Below are positions 7,491 to 14,484 of a stretch of DNA of 55,464 nt, in pieces. How positions within the stretch are numbered: the stretch's first letter is position 1; each line of letters starts with the position of its first letter. Position numbers and translations under genes: made by a program. Below the pieces are notes generated by a model, which was not told the origin of the DNA, searched no databases, and saw only the letters and a list, made by a program, of their open reading frames with translations. Source of the stretch: a virus. The stretch lies in the IMG/VR virus record IMGVR_UViG_3300025806_000001, positions 1-55,464 of that record; one strand, 5' to 3'.

Positions 7491-8531
7491 ATGCAGTCGA
7501 TACACGCAAGAAACGTAAGTGAGGCACTATACCTAGCAAAGCAAGCATTAGAAACTAACGGAGTAGAGGTACAAACTCGTAATGGGGCAGCTTTAGAGTT
7601 CCCCACTCCTGTTATGACAACCTACACAGATAGCCGTGAACGAGTGTTGTTTTATCCCGAACGTGATGCCAACCCATACTTCCACTTCATGGAATCTTTA
7701 TGGATGTTGGCAGGACGTAATGATGTAGAATGGATTAGCCAGTTTAACGGCAGGATAAATACCTACAGTGACGATGGCGAGTACTTCCATGGGGCATATG
7801 GTTTTAGATGGAGAGAGTGGTTTGGTGAAGATCAATTATTAACCGCTATTCATAGGCTGAGGAAATACCCAAATGATAGACGAACAGTTATTGGGATGTG
7901 GGATCCATGGGAAGATTTGCAGGAAGAAAACGATGGCAAAGATTATCCTTGCAATACCCAGATTTATTTTTGGTCTCGTAACGACAAACTAAACATGACT
8001 GTAGCTAATCGCAGTAACGATATGATTTGGGGGGCATACGGAGCTAATGCTGTGCATATGTCTTTCTTGTTAGAATACATGGCAGGAATGTGTGGTCTTC
8101 GGGTAGGAACTTATTATCAGTTTAGTAACAACCTTCATGCTTATGTAGATACACTACAAAAGTTAGACAACTTGCAGCCAGAATACGATCCTTACCTTAC
8201 TATCGGTGATGATGGGTTAAGCTATAATCCCCCACCATTAATAGACAACCCTGCTACCTTTGACCAAGACCTCAGCCAGTGGTTTAAAACATGGGGTGGT
8301 GACAACAGTGCTAACAAAACAAGATTAGAGTACAATAAAGAAGTTGAAGACACAGGTGCAATAAATGATTACCTGAACACAACAGCAACGCCCATGATTA
8401 AGTCTTGGAAAGCATGGAAAACTAAAGGCACGAATACCATGTTTATGGATGAAGCAATAATCGAGGCGACAGCAATTAACGATACGGCATGGCGTAAGGC
8501 TTGCCTTGAATGGTTAGAGAGGAGAACATAA
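7491..8531 (+). CDS. Thymidylate synthase homologue, probable dUMP hydroxymethylase or thymidylate synthase
   Basis: 346 aa, thymidylate synthase superfamily. Recognisable blocks: FMESLWMLAGRND (folate/dUMP Glu and Trp), YGFRWREW, DRRTVIGMWDPW, the catalytic cysteine in YPCNTQIYF (C154), ANRSNDMIWG, and GAYGANAVH, whose Asn (N186) is where canonical enzymes hold the uracil base; dCMP hydroxymethylases have Asp there. A dUMP substrate is therefore favoured. Whether the product is dTMP or 5-hydroxymethyl-dUMP cannot be decided from these motifs; the neighbouring HMUDK_hel-like and glycosyltransferase genes favour the latter. The stop overlaps the next ATG (TAATG). Confidence 0.8.
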   Translation: MQSIHARNVSEALYLAKQALETNGVEVQTRNGAALEFPTPVMTTYTDSRERVLFYPERDANPYFHFMESLWMLAGRNDVEWISQFNGRINTYSDDGEYFHGAYGFRWREWFGEDQLLTAIHRLRKYPNDRRTVIGMWDPWEDLQEENDGKDYPCNTQIYFWSRNDKLNMTVANRSNDMIWGAYGANAVHMSFLLEYMAGMCGLRVGTYYQFSNNLHAYVDTLQKLDNLQPEYDPYLTIGDDGLSYNPPPLIDNPATFDQDLSQWFKTWGGDNSANKTRLEYNKEVEDTGAINDYLNTTATPMIKSWKAWKTKGTNTMFMDEAIIEATAINDTAWRKACLEWLERRT

Positions 8532-8911
8532 TGAGTGTTGAGTCAGATAAATTTGAGTATAACTACAGTGAAATGATTACGATCGTAGAAAAAGTAGCAC
8601 AAGTAGATGTTACAAAACTACACAAGGCAGAGCAGAGTTACGGAAACAGTTGGAAACAAAGAGGTGGCGTAGGTGCATTCATGATGCTTGCCCGAAAGTG
8701 GGATAGGCTTGAAAAACAAGTAAATGAAAGCAATTACGACATCTTTCTTGCTGCTGAAAAAGACAATAGAGCTGAAGGTATCTTGGATGATATACAAGAT
8801 TTACGCAGGTATCTTATGTTAGTTGAAGCGGAAATTATTCGGAAGGAAACAACGAATGACCAAGAGCCAGACCTCTTCCTTGAAGAACGATGCGAATGGA
8901 AAACTGGATGA
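8531..8911 (+). CDS. Nmad1/DUF1599-like protein
   Basis: 126 aa from the ATG at 8531, chosen over an in-frame ATG at 8510 because AGAGGAGA lies 7 nt upstream and the start overlaps the synthase stop by 1 nt. Residues SYGNSWKQRGGVGAFMMLAR, KWDRLE and DDIQDLRRYLMLVEAE follow the pattern of the all-helical nucleotide-modification-associated domain 1 (former DUF1599), which recalls MazG-type NTP pyrophosphatases. Such proteins often accompany phage base-modification genes. A role in clearing unmodified nucleotides is inference. Confidence 0.6.
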   Translation: MSVESDKFEYNYSEMITIVEKVAQVDVTKLHKAEQSYGNSWKQRGGVGAFMMLARKWDRLEKQVNESNYDIFLAAEKDNRAEGILDDIQDLRRYLMLVEAEIIRKETTNDQEPDLFLEERCEWKTG

Positions 8912-9056
8912 AGTGCTAGTTGCCGTTTGTGAGTGTGGGGTTACAAAGGAGGTTACTTTTCGCAATTTGAAAAATAAGTGGGCTAAATGTCATAAATGCA
9001 ACCAACCGATGAAAGTGAAAAGTAATGCAGTTTCCTTTATTTCAACCCCCGACTGA
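8856..9056 (+). CDS. Small zinc-ribbon-like protein, 66 aa
   Basis: Start ATG 8856, inside the end of the preceding gene, is preferred to an upstream in-frame ATG because GGAAGGAAA lies just before it. The protein has one CxC (VCECGV) and one CxxC (CHKCNQP) spaced about 20 residues apart, a likely four-cysteine zinc site. It overlaps the upstream gene by 56 nt and the polymerase gene by 32 nt. The function is unknown; small zinc ribbons in phage early regions often bind nucleic acid or host polymerase. Confidence 0.6.
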   Translation: MTKSQTSSLKNDANGKLDEVLVAVCECGVTKEVTFRNLKNKWAKCHKCNQPMKVKSNAVSFISTPD

Positions 9057-10941
9057 ATGGGTTATGCCCGATGGTTATCCAGATCTTAGCCATGCTAGAG
9101 AAGTAGCTATAGATCTAGAAACTCGGGATCCTAACCTAACAACAATGGGGTCAGGGTGGGCTAGAAAAGATGGGCATATTATAGGTATCGCTGTAGCAGT
9201 AGAAGGCGACCAATGGTATTTCCCTATAAGACACGAGTTAGGTCCTAATCTTGACCCCAAAACAACAATGAGGTGGTTACAAGATGTGTGTTCAAAAGAT
9301 CGTGATTATATTTTTCATAACGCTCCCTATGATGTTGGGTGGATGCTCGCAGAAGGTGTGTCTGTCCAAGGAAGAATCGTGGATACAATGGTCGTTGCAC
9401 CCTTGTTAGACGAAAATCGTTTTAGTTATGCGTTAAACGCTATTGGCAGAGATTACTTGCAAGAGCGTAAATCAGAAAAAGAACTACGAGAAGCAGCAGA
9501 AGCATTTGGCGTCAATGCTAAAAGCGAGATGTTTAAACTCCCTGCTGCTTATGTAGGAGCCTACGCAGAACAAGACGCAGCTTTGACCTTACGGCTGTGG
9601 ACATTTTTTAAAGGATTAATAATAAAAGAAGACATTGGTGATATTTTCGACCTAGAATTAAAAGTATTGAAAACGATTATACCTATGCGACAACGTGGCG
9701 TCTGCGTAGATTTAGAAAAAGCCGAGCGTATTAAAATTGATTTAGAGCAACGTGAAAAGAAATTACTTGCTGAAATTAAAAAACAATCAGGTATAGCTGT
9801 AGAGTTGTGGGCTGCTGAGAGCGTATCAAAAGCATTTGATGCTTTAGGGTTAGAGTACAACAAAACAGAAAAAACAGGAGCACCAAGCTTTACTAAAGGA
9901 TTCTTGGCAAACCACCCACACGAAATACCACAAATGATTGTACAGGCTCGTGAGTTTAACAAGGCAAGAACTACTTTTGTAGATACAATATTAAAGCACC
10001 AGATAAATGGTCGTATTCATGCTGAGCTACACCCCTTGCGTTCTGACGATGGTGGTACAGTCACAGGCAGATTTAGTTACAGTAACCCTAACCTGCAACA
10101 GATTCCTGCTAGGCATGGCGAAATTGGTCCAATGATACGTAGCCTATTTATACCCGAACAAGATACATTATGGGGGGCGTTCGACTACTCTAGCCAAGAA
10201 CCACGCATAGTTGTGCATTACAGCAAGCTCATGGGCTTCAGAGGGGCTTCTGACTTTGCAGAACAATACAATGTAGATGCACGAACAGATTTCCACCAAA
10301 TGGCAGCAGATATTGTTGGTGTCCCACGCAAGCAAGCTAAAGATATTAACCTTGGATTGTTCTATGGCATGGGGTCTAAAAAGTTGGCAGCAAGTTTAGG
10401 TTTAGAGTTTGAAGATGCAAAAGAGTTATTTGCTCAATACCATGACAAAGTACCTTTTGTACGAGAACTAAGTGATTACGCTGTAAACAGAGCGAGCCAA
10501 AAAGGTGTGATTCGTACTGTGCTAGGCAGACGTTGTAGGTTTGACAAATGGGAACCAAACAAGTATGGGAGTTGGAAACCAATGACTTACCAAGAAGCTT
10601 ATGCCGAACATGGTCCTGCAATCAAACGAGCGTTTACTTATAAGGCTCTTAATAAACTTATCCAAGGAAGTGCTGCTGATCAAACTAAAGCTGCGATGGT
10701 TGCTTTAGCTGATGAAGGTATACTTCCCATGATTCAAGTACACGATGAACTAGATGTCTCCGTAGAAAGTGAAGACCAAGCTAAGAAGATTACGGAGATA
10801 ATGCAGGATTGCGTCCAACTAGAAGTACCCTCCGTAGTCGACGCAGAGTTTGGACCAAATTGGGGGGAAGCAAAACAAACATTCACGGAGAAACCATGGA
10901 CAAGAGGATTAAGAGACAACCACAGCGAAATGAAAACCTGA
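9025..10941 (+). CDS. polA: Family A DNA polymerase with 3'-5' exonuclease
   Basis: 638 aa replicative polymerase. Proofreading exonuclease: VAIDLETRD (D30, E32), FHNAPYDVGWML, and YAEQDAALTLRLW for the last acid. Polymerase: motif A AFDYSSQEPR (D387), motif B PRKQAKDINLGLFYGM (Leu443, Tyr447), motif C VHDELD (H573, D574, E575). At the position equal to E. coli Phe762 this enzyme has Leu; Tyr is typical of fast T7-like phages. The 5'-3' exonuclease is absent, as usual for phage enzymes. The DnaJ-like insert described for HMO-2011 polymerase is not seen. The start lies within the preceding gene and has only a weak ribosome site (GAAAAG), so expression may depend on coupling. Confidence 0.93.
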   Translation: MQFPLFQPPTEWVMPDGYPDLSHAREVAIDLETRDPNLTTMGSGWARKDGHIIGIAVAVEGDQWYFPIRHELGPNLDPKTTMRWLQDVCSKDRDYIFHNAPYDVGWMLAEGVSVQGRIVDTMVVAPLLDENRFSYALNAIGRDYLQERKSEKELREAAEAFGVNAKSEMFKLPAAYVGAYAEQDAALTLRLWTFFKGLIIKEDIGDIFDLELKVLKTIIPMRQRGVCVDLEKAERIKIDLEQREKKLLAEIKKQSGIAVELWAAESVSKAFDALGLEYNKTEKTGAPSFTKGFLANHPHEIPQMIVQAREFNKARTTFVDTILKHQINGRIHAELHPLRSDDGGTVTGRFSYSNPNLQQIPARHGEIGPMIRSLFIPEQDTLWGAFDYSSQEPRIVVHYSKLMGFRGASDFAEQYNVDARTDFHQMAADIVGVPRKQAKDINLGLFYGMGSKKLAASLGLEFEDAKELFAQYHDKVPFVRELSDYAVNRASQKGVIRTVLGRRCRFDKWEPNKYGSWKPMTYQEAYAEHGPAIKRAFTYKALNKLIQGSAADQTKAAMVALADEGILPMIQVHDELDVSVESEDQAKKITEIMQDCVQLEVPSVVDAEFGPNWGEAKQTFTEKPWTRGLRDNHSEMKT

Positions 10942-11444
10942 CCAAGCTACACGCTCGGTTAAAAGGTGGACACGTTGTTCGGTATCATACACGACCAGAG
11001 TTAGGGGATGGGCAAAATGTAGCTGCTCATACTTGGAGGGCGATAGTTATACTGCAAACCCTTTACCCTGACGCAAGTAAAAACTGCATCTTGCATTTGT
11101 TGTATCACGATGTAGCAGAAGCCGAAGTAGGGGATGTACCTGCTACGACTAAATGGAACTACCCTAAGATAAATGAACTGATGGTAAAAGCCGAAAGATC
11201 TTATGAGCTGTCTATTGGCGTGGGCGATATAGTACACAAAATTACTGAAGAAGACAAGCAAATGTGTGACATTGTCGACAAATTAGAGCTTGTACTGCAT
11301 TGTTATCGTTTAATGCAGCAAGGCAACGGCATGGCAGAGGAAGTATTTTTGCGAGGTGTAAACTATTTAAATAAGAAGTACAAAAAAGAATTGATTTTTA
11401 AACCTGCTTCTGAAATAATAAAAATATTGTGTGATGATATTTAG
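10896..11444 (+). CDS. HD-domain phosphohydrolase (YfbR-like 5'-nucleotidase)
   Basis: 182 aa from ATG 10896, supported by CGGAG 5 nt upstream; longer in-frame starts lie deep in the polymerase gene. Metal-binding HD pattern: AAHTWR (H45), LLYHDVAEAEVGDVP (H71, D72) and VDKLEL (Asp near 130). The closest known relatives are deoxyribonucleoside 5'-monophosphatases of the YfbR type. In this neighbourhood it could adjust dNMP pools, for example removing a canonical pyrimidine monophosphate that competes with a modified one. That role is inference. Confidence 0.75.
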   Translation: MDKRIKRQPQRNENLTKLHARLKGGHVVRYHTRPELGDGQNVAAHTWRAIVILQTLYPDASKNCILHLLYHDVAEAEVGDVPATTKWNYPKINELMVKAERSYELSIGVGDIVHKITEEDKQMCDIVDKLELVLHCYRLMQQGNGMAEEVFLRGVNYLNKKYKKELIFKPASEIIKILCDDI

Positions 11445-11452
11445 GAGCAGCT

Positions 11453-11608
11453 ATGTTAATGGAAAAGGTTTTGAATGTAAAGGTTACTGTTGAGGAGCTG
11501 TTGATTATTAGACAAGCGATACTTTCTACATGCTCACATGACCCTCGTAAAGCTGAAATCATTCAAAGGCTTTTTGCAAGAATAGAAACTACCTTGGAGG
11601 GAGAATAA
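11453..11608 (+). CDS. Small hypothetical protein, 51 aa
   Basis: Not recognised. ATG at 11453 with TTAGGAG upstream; the stop overlaps the next start (TAATG). Predicted mostly helical and amphipathic (VTVEELLIIRQAIL, KAEIIQRLFARIE), with one Cys and no membrane segment. The ribosome site and tight packing on both sides support a real gene. Confidence 0.6.
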   Translation: MLMEKVLNVKVTVEELLIIRQAILSTCSHDPRKAEIIQRLFARIETTLEGE

Positions 11609-12036
11609 TGATTGTAGGGTTTACTTGTGGGACATTTGATTTGTTACACGCAGGTCATGTTTTAATGCTGCAAGAGGCAAGCGAAGTGTGTGACTTTTTA
11701 ATCGTAGGGTTACACATAGACCCAAGTCACGAACGTGAATGGAAAAACAAACCTGTGCAATCTATTCACGAACGGTTCATACAATTAGAAGCGATAAAAT
11801 ACGTTGATTATGTTTTACCTTATCACACTGAACAAGATATGCACGAGTTATTACAGATACTTAGAGTAAACATCCGTATTGTAGGTGAAGAGTATAGAAA
11901 CAAACCTTTAAGCGGACAACATTTGCATGAAGAGTTGAACATAAGACTGCATTACAATAGCCGTGGACATAGGTTCTCCTCGACCGAATTGCGAGAACGA
12001 GTAAAAAGAGCAAATAAGAAAAGTCATATGAATTAA
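11608..12036 (+). CDS. Cytidylyltransferase-like nucleotidyltransferase (TagD/glycerol-3-phosphate type)
   Basis: 142 aa, the usual size for glycerol-3-phosphate cytidylyltransferase. It has the HxGH signature in GTFDLLHAGHVLML (H14, H17) and the second signature RFSSTELRERV, equivalent to the ISTTxL/I motif near the C terminus. It would transfer CMP from CTP to a phosphorylated substrate such as glycerol 3-phosphate. No CDP-glycerol-using transferase was recognised, so the acceptor is unknown; it might feed the nearby glycosyltransferase or DNA-modification genes, or alter host envelope chemistry. Confidence 0.78.
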   Translation: MIVGFTCGTFDLLHAGHVLMLQEASEVCDFLIVGLHIDPSHEREWKNKPVQSIHERFIQLEAIKYVDYVLPYHTEQDMHELLQILRVNIRIVGEEYRNKPLSGQHLHEELNIRLHYNSRGHRFSSTELRERVKRANKKSHMN

Positions 12037-12060
12037 ACCATAGTATTGTAAAATACAGGC

Positions 12061-12080
12061 AAAATCACAGAAAGGATTTT
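12061..12080 (+). promoter_or_regulatory. RBS hairpin (AGAAAG-loop family), longest stem
   Basis: Stem AAAATC (12061-12066) / GATTTT (12075-12080), six pairs, loop ACAGAAAG; start codon 2 nt after the stem. An all-A/T outer stem with the same loop shows that pairing, not stem sequence, is retained. Confidence 0.6.
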
Positions 12081-12082
12081 AC

Positions 12083-12343
12083 ATGGCAGATAATGAAGGC
12101 AAGTACCGAGTACAAGAACAAAGAAAATACCATTATGGCAAACCGTTGCCGAGACACGGTAGTCCACGAGACAGAGGTAGTGCAGATGCGTATTATGGTC
12201 GTCAACCACGCCCACATTATTTCGTAGGCAAAACACGCCTATCTAAAGAAATACATGAAGACGGCATGTCTGACGAAGAAATAAACGAGTACTACAAAGG
12301 TTACAACGAAGAAGAAGATCGCAAAGACTGGGGCGAAGAGTGA
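12083..12343 (+). CDS. Hypothetical protein, 86 aa
   Basis: Not recognised. Charged and tyrosine-rich: a basic N-terminal half with RHGSPRDRGSADAYYGR and an acidic C-terminal half (SDEEINEYYKGYNEEEDRKD). No Cys and no membrane segment; probably partly disordered. The stop overlaps the next gene by 4 nt (GTGA). Confidence 0.65.
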   Translation: MADNEGKYRVQEQRKYHYGKPLPRHGSPRDRGSADAYYGRQPRPHYFVGKTRLSKEIHEDGMSDEEINEYYKGYNEEEDRKDWGEE

Positions 12344-12864
12344 ATATATTTCTATTAGACTATGACCACGAAACATGTGCTCAGTACCATTGCGATAAAC
12401 ACGTTGTCAAAATGCCGTTAGAGTCTACCCAAATGCTCAGCACCGTTCATTGGCGACACAATGCCGAAGGACCATATTTACCTGTTCATCAAAAACATCC
12501 TTGTACGTTATGGGCAGGACAAACCGTAGAAAACTACAAATGGCTCTGGCGTCTGGGCATTGCTTTGTGCAAAGAGTATACTTTCAGGTATGAAAAGACC
12601 CATGCTTGTGAAAGAGTTCTTGCCATACTGCGATGTCCACCTGTAGAACTAACTGCAAGGGGAGTAACAAAACACCCTCAGGCTATGCCTGATGAGTACA
12701 AATCACCGAAACCGTTACTCGCTTACCATAATTATTACATCGGTGAGAAAGCGAGGTTATGCACATGGAAAAAAAGAAGAGTTCCCCCATTCATGGAGGA
12801 AATAATGTTATCCCATTCACACGAGAAAAAAGATCCCATTCTGACGAGAATAATGTCACCATAG
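12340..12864 (+). CDS. Conserved phage protein with HCDKHVVKM motif, 174 aa
   Basis: GTG start in a GTGA overlap with the preceding gene. N-terminal LLDYDHETCAQYHCDKHVVK, then HPCTLWAGQTVENYKWLWRL, LCKEYTFRYEKTH and PQAMPDEYK form a pattern I recognise as a recurrent phage family of unknown function. The ordered His, Cys, Asp and Trp residues suggest a metal site or an enzyme. The last 30 or so residues are not part of the family core and overlap the next gene in another frame. Confidence 0.7.
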   Translation: MNIFLLDYDHETCAQYHCDKHVVKMPLESTQMLSTVHWRHNAEGPYLPVHQKHPCTLWAGQTVENYKWLWRLGIALCKEYTFRYEKTHACERVLAILRCPPVELTARGVTKHPQAMPDEYKSPKPLLAYHNYYIGEKARLCTWKKRRVPPFMEEIMLSHSHEKKDPILTRIMSP

Positions 12865-13007
12865 AGTATAACGAGGTTGACGTTCTTCTCTGTTCACTCT
12901 GTGGAGATAATTCTTTTTTCTTGCTCAATGATCAAACAGGACAAATCGGTTGCTCATCATGTGGATATTTGACAGGTACTCATTGGACGAACAAACAAGA
13001 CAAATAA
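12765..13007 (+). CDS. Small zinc-ribbon protein, 80 aa
   Basis: ATG 12765 is preferred to 12759 because GCGAGG is well spaced only for the former. Two CxxC knuckles, LLCSLCGDNSFF and IGCSSCGYL, form a clear zinc ribbon around residues 45-70. The first 100 nt overlap the end of the preceding gene in another frame, and the N-terminal part is poorly ordered in composition. It ends in the 20-mer repeat that opens the next promoter block. The function is unknown. Confidence 0.6.
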   Translation: MEKKKSSPIHGGNNVIPFTREKRSHSDENNVTIEYNEVDVLLCSLCGDNSFFLLNDQTGQIGCSSCGYLTGTHWTNKQDK

Positions 13008-13072
13008 AGAGTTATCAATACCAACTGCTGTGTTACTATATAGTATAGACATTCCGCAGAAAGGGGATATTT
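12989..13072 (+). promoter_or_regulatory. Promoter block, copy 2 of a duplicated intergenic unit
   Basis: 20-mer GAACAAACAAGACAAATAAA (12989-13008), then TTATCA (13012-13017), N16 and TACTAT (13034-13039), matching the arrangement at 3128-3211. The 20-mer overlaps the 3' end of the upstream reading frame here, as it does at the first copy. An RBS hairpin follows. Confidence 0.5.
13051..13068 (+). promoter_or_regulatory. RBS hairpin (AGAAAG-loop family)
   Basis: Stem ATTCC (13051-13055) / GGGAT (13064-13068) with one G-U pair, loop GCAGAAAG; start codon 4 nt after the stem. Confidence 0.6.
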
Positions 13073-13255
13073 ATGCGACTAACTAAACCACAATCTACGT
13101 CTTTGCTCCGCAAGTGGCAACAAGACGACCAAGGACTCACGTTTCTTGGTTTCCGTAAACTTGTACAATCCACTAATTTTATGGACGACGCTGTTGTCGT
13201 GAAATGGTGCAATATGTTTCTTGCAATAGAAACTGATGGTTACACACACTCGTAG
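13073..13255 (+). CDS. Conserved small phage protein, 60 aa
   Basis: The core GLTFLGFRKLVQ, VVVKWCNMFLAIETDGYTHS is a pattern I recognise in small proteins of many environmental phages; function unknown. A single Cys; the hydrophobic stretch is short and is more likely a beta hairpin than a membrane helix. An AAAGGGGA ribosome site is part of the upstream hairpin. Confidence 0.7.
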   Translation: MRLTKPQSTSLLRKWQQDDQGLTFLGFRKLVQSTNFMDDAVVVKWCNMFLAIETDGYTHS

Positions 13256-13263
13256 AAAGGAGT
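13248..13263 (+). promoter_or_regulatory. RBS hairpin (AGAAAG-loop family) overlapping upstream stop codon
   Basis: Stem ACTC (13248-13251) / GAGT (13260-13263), loop GTAGAAAG. The UAG stop of the preceding gene (13253-13255) lies in the loop, so ribosomes finishing that gene must melt the hairpin. Start codon 5 nt after the stem. Confidence 0.6.
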
Positions 13264-13268
13264 TACAC

Positions 13269-13538
13269 ATGAAACCACAACCAGACGCATATGTATTTAA
13301 CGAGGGTAGGTCTCGTACAATACTACATTATGCAGATATCAACCAAGCCTACATCGTATACCGCGAAGATGGTATACACACTGATTCTCCAATACAGGGG
13401 AACGTAAGAGTTCACAACCAATTTAGCGATGCTAAAGCCGATTACGACGGCAGGGTTGCAGCGATTGAACACATGGATATGTTTTTAAACAGAGTTGAGC
13501 AAGAAGCTGATATGTTTTTTGGCTCAGACGAAATGTAG
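13269..13538 (+). CDS. Hypothetical protein, 89 aa
   Basis: Start ATG 13269, with AAAGGAG 5 nt upstream, is preferred to an in-frame ATG at 13236 inside the previous gene. Not recognised. Mixed alpha/beta composition with an acidic C terminus (EQEADMFFGSDEM), no Cys, no membrane segment. Confidence 0.6.
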   Translation: MKPQPDAYVFNEGRSRTILHYADINQAYIVYREDGIHTDSPIQGNVRVHNQFSDAKADYDGRVAAIEHMDMFLNRVEQEADMFFGSDEM

Positions 13539-13547
13539 GAGGTAAAT

Positions 13548-13895
13548 ATGTTATCAGCCGATCTTAAAATGTTCACGGGGACAGAACAATGGTTTCGTCA
13601 CCCACTGAGCTCTAACTTTCTTTACACTGATGGTGTAAAGTTCTTTGCTGAACACTGCGGAGGAGGTGCTTACTGGTTTCTAGACATACTAGCTACCGAG
13701 CTCGCCGACTTGCAGGAAACGGAAGACTTTATGTCTATTACACTAGATGTAGTAGACAATTCTGCTAAGATAACTGCCGACGATGGCAATGGTAATGTCT
13801 TGTACACACGAGGCGTAGACTTTACAGATGCCGAGGAAGGCACATGGAAGTTCTTCTTTACTAACAACGTCTTACTACTACCGAGTGAGTACTGA
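13548..13895 (+). CDS. DUF6876-like protein, 115 aa
   Basis: The layout FTGTEQWFRH, LYTDGVKFFAE, AYWFLDILATEL and terminal VLLLPSEY agrees with DUF6876 as I remember it, a family of small phage and bacterial proteins of unknown role. AGGAGG lies 5 nt before the ATG. Full length. Confidence 0.65.
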   Translation: MLSADLKMFTGTEQWFRHPLSSNFLYTDGVKFFAEHCGGGAYWFLDILATELADLQETEDFMSITLDVVDNSAKITADDGNGNVLYTRGVDFTDAEEGTWKFFFTNNVLLLPSEY

Positions 13896-13896
13896 T

Positions 13897-13971
13897 ATGT
13901 TTGAAACAGCAATCGGTTACATCGTTGTTTCTTTAGTTATAGCTCTTGCTAAATCGCAGGGAATGCTATGA
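13897..13971 (+). CDS. 24-residue single-pass membrane peptide
   Basis: ATG 13897, one base after the preceding stop, to TGA 13971, overlapping the hydrolase start by 4 nt (ATGA). Residues 5-19 (AIGYIVVSLVIALAK) form one hydrophobic helix followed by Lys. Translational coupling to a cell-wall hydrolase suggests a pinholin- or export-like helper. No strong ribosome site of its own, so re-initiation is likely. Real expression is uncertain. Confidence 0.45.
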   Translation: MFETAIGYIVVSLVIALAKSQGML

Positions 13972-14411
13972 TAGAAACAGCACTTATGTGTCTTGCCTTG
14001 AATATATACTTTGAGGCAAGATCCGAACCTATCCAGGGACAAATAGCAATAGCGGAGGTCACTCTTAACAGGGTGGCTTCCTCAAAATACCCTAACGACG
14101 TATGCAGTGTAGTCTTGCAAGAAAACAAAGATGGTTGTCAATTTAGTTGGTGGTGTGATGGTAAATCAGATCACCCAAGAGAACACAATTCTTTACGAAC
14201 ATCTAAAGCTCTTGCTGAACTCATGTTAGAAGAGGGTAGATACATTACTGTTATCGGTGACGAGGCAACGCACTATCACAACAACGATGTCTATCCTTAT
14301 TGGGCAGATGACTTGCACAGAATACGACGCATCGGGAAACATATATTCTACAAGACGAAGGATAATGATGTATGGCTACGTCCTATGCCAAGACCTAAAA
14401 AGATAAATTGA
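13968..14411 (+). CDS. SleB-like cell-wall hydrolase (Hydrolase_2 family)
   Basis: 147 aa. LNIYFEARSEPIQGQIAIAE with the catalytic-type Glu (E16), then VTLNRV, CQFSWWCDG and a final ATHYHN, WADDLHRIRRIGKHIFY block are characteristic of SleB/CwlJ-type peptidoglycan hydrolases. The N terminus runs directly into the catalytic domain, with only a short hydrophobic stretch (TALMCLALNIYF) and no cleavable signal. It sits far from the main lysis cassette (24302-26438), so it may serve a second lysis step, entry, or superinfection-related wall processing. Confidence 0.8.
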   Translation: MIETALMCLALNIYFEARSEPIQGQIAIAEVTLNRVASSKYPNDVCSVVLQENKDGCQFSWWCDGKSDHPREHNSLRTSKALAELMLEEGRYITVIGDEATHYHNNDVYPYWADDLHRIRRIGKHIFYKTKDNDVWLRPMPRPKKIN

Positions 14412-14414
14412 TGT

Positions 14415-14443
14415 TTATCGTTAAATTTATCTTGTAGTATGGT
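14415..14443 (+). promoter_or_regulatory. Possible promoter
   Basis: TTATCG (14415-14420), N17, TATGGT (14438-14443) in an intergenic gap, followed by an RBS hairpin. Weak match to sigma70 consensus. Confidence 0.3.
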
Positions 14444-14463
14444 AATTATATTAACCAACCGAT

Positions 14464-14480
14464 TACTCAAGAAAGGGGTA
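14464..14480 (+). promoter_or_regulatory. RBS hairpin (AGAAAG-loop family)
   Basis: Stem TACTC (14464-14468) / GGGTA (14476-14480) with one G-U pair, loop AAGAAAG; start codon 4 nt after the stem. Confidence 0.6.
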
Positions 14481-14484
14481 TATC

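Noticed and set aside
9025-10941. DnaJ-like insert in the polymerase, as reported for HMO-2011
   Set aside because: No CxxCxGxG repeats or J-domain HPD motif are present between the exonuclease and polymerase motifs.
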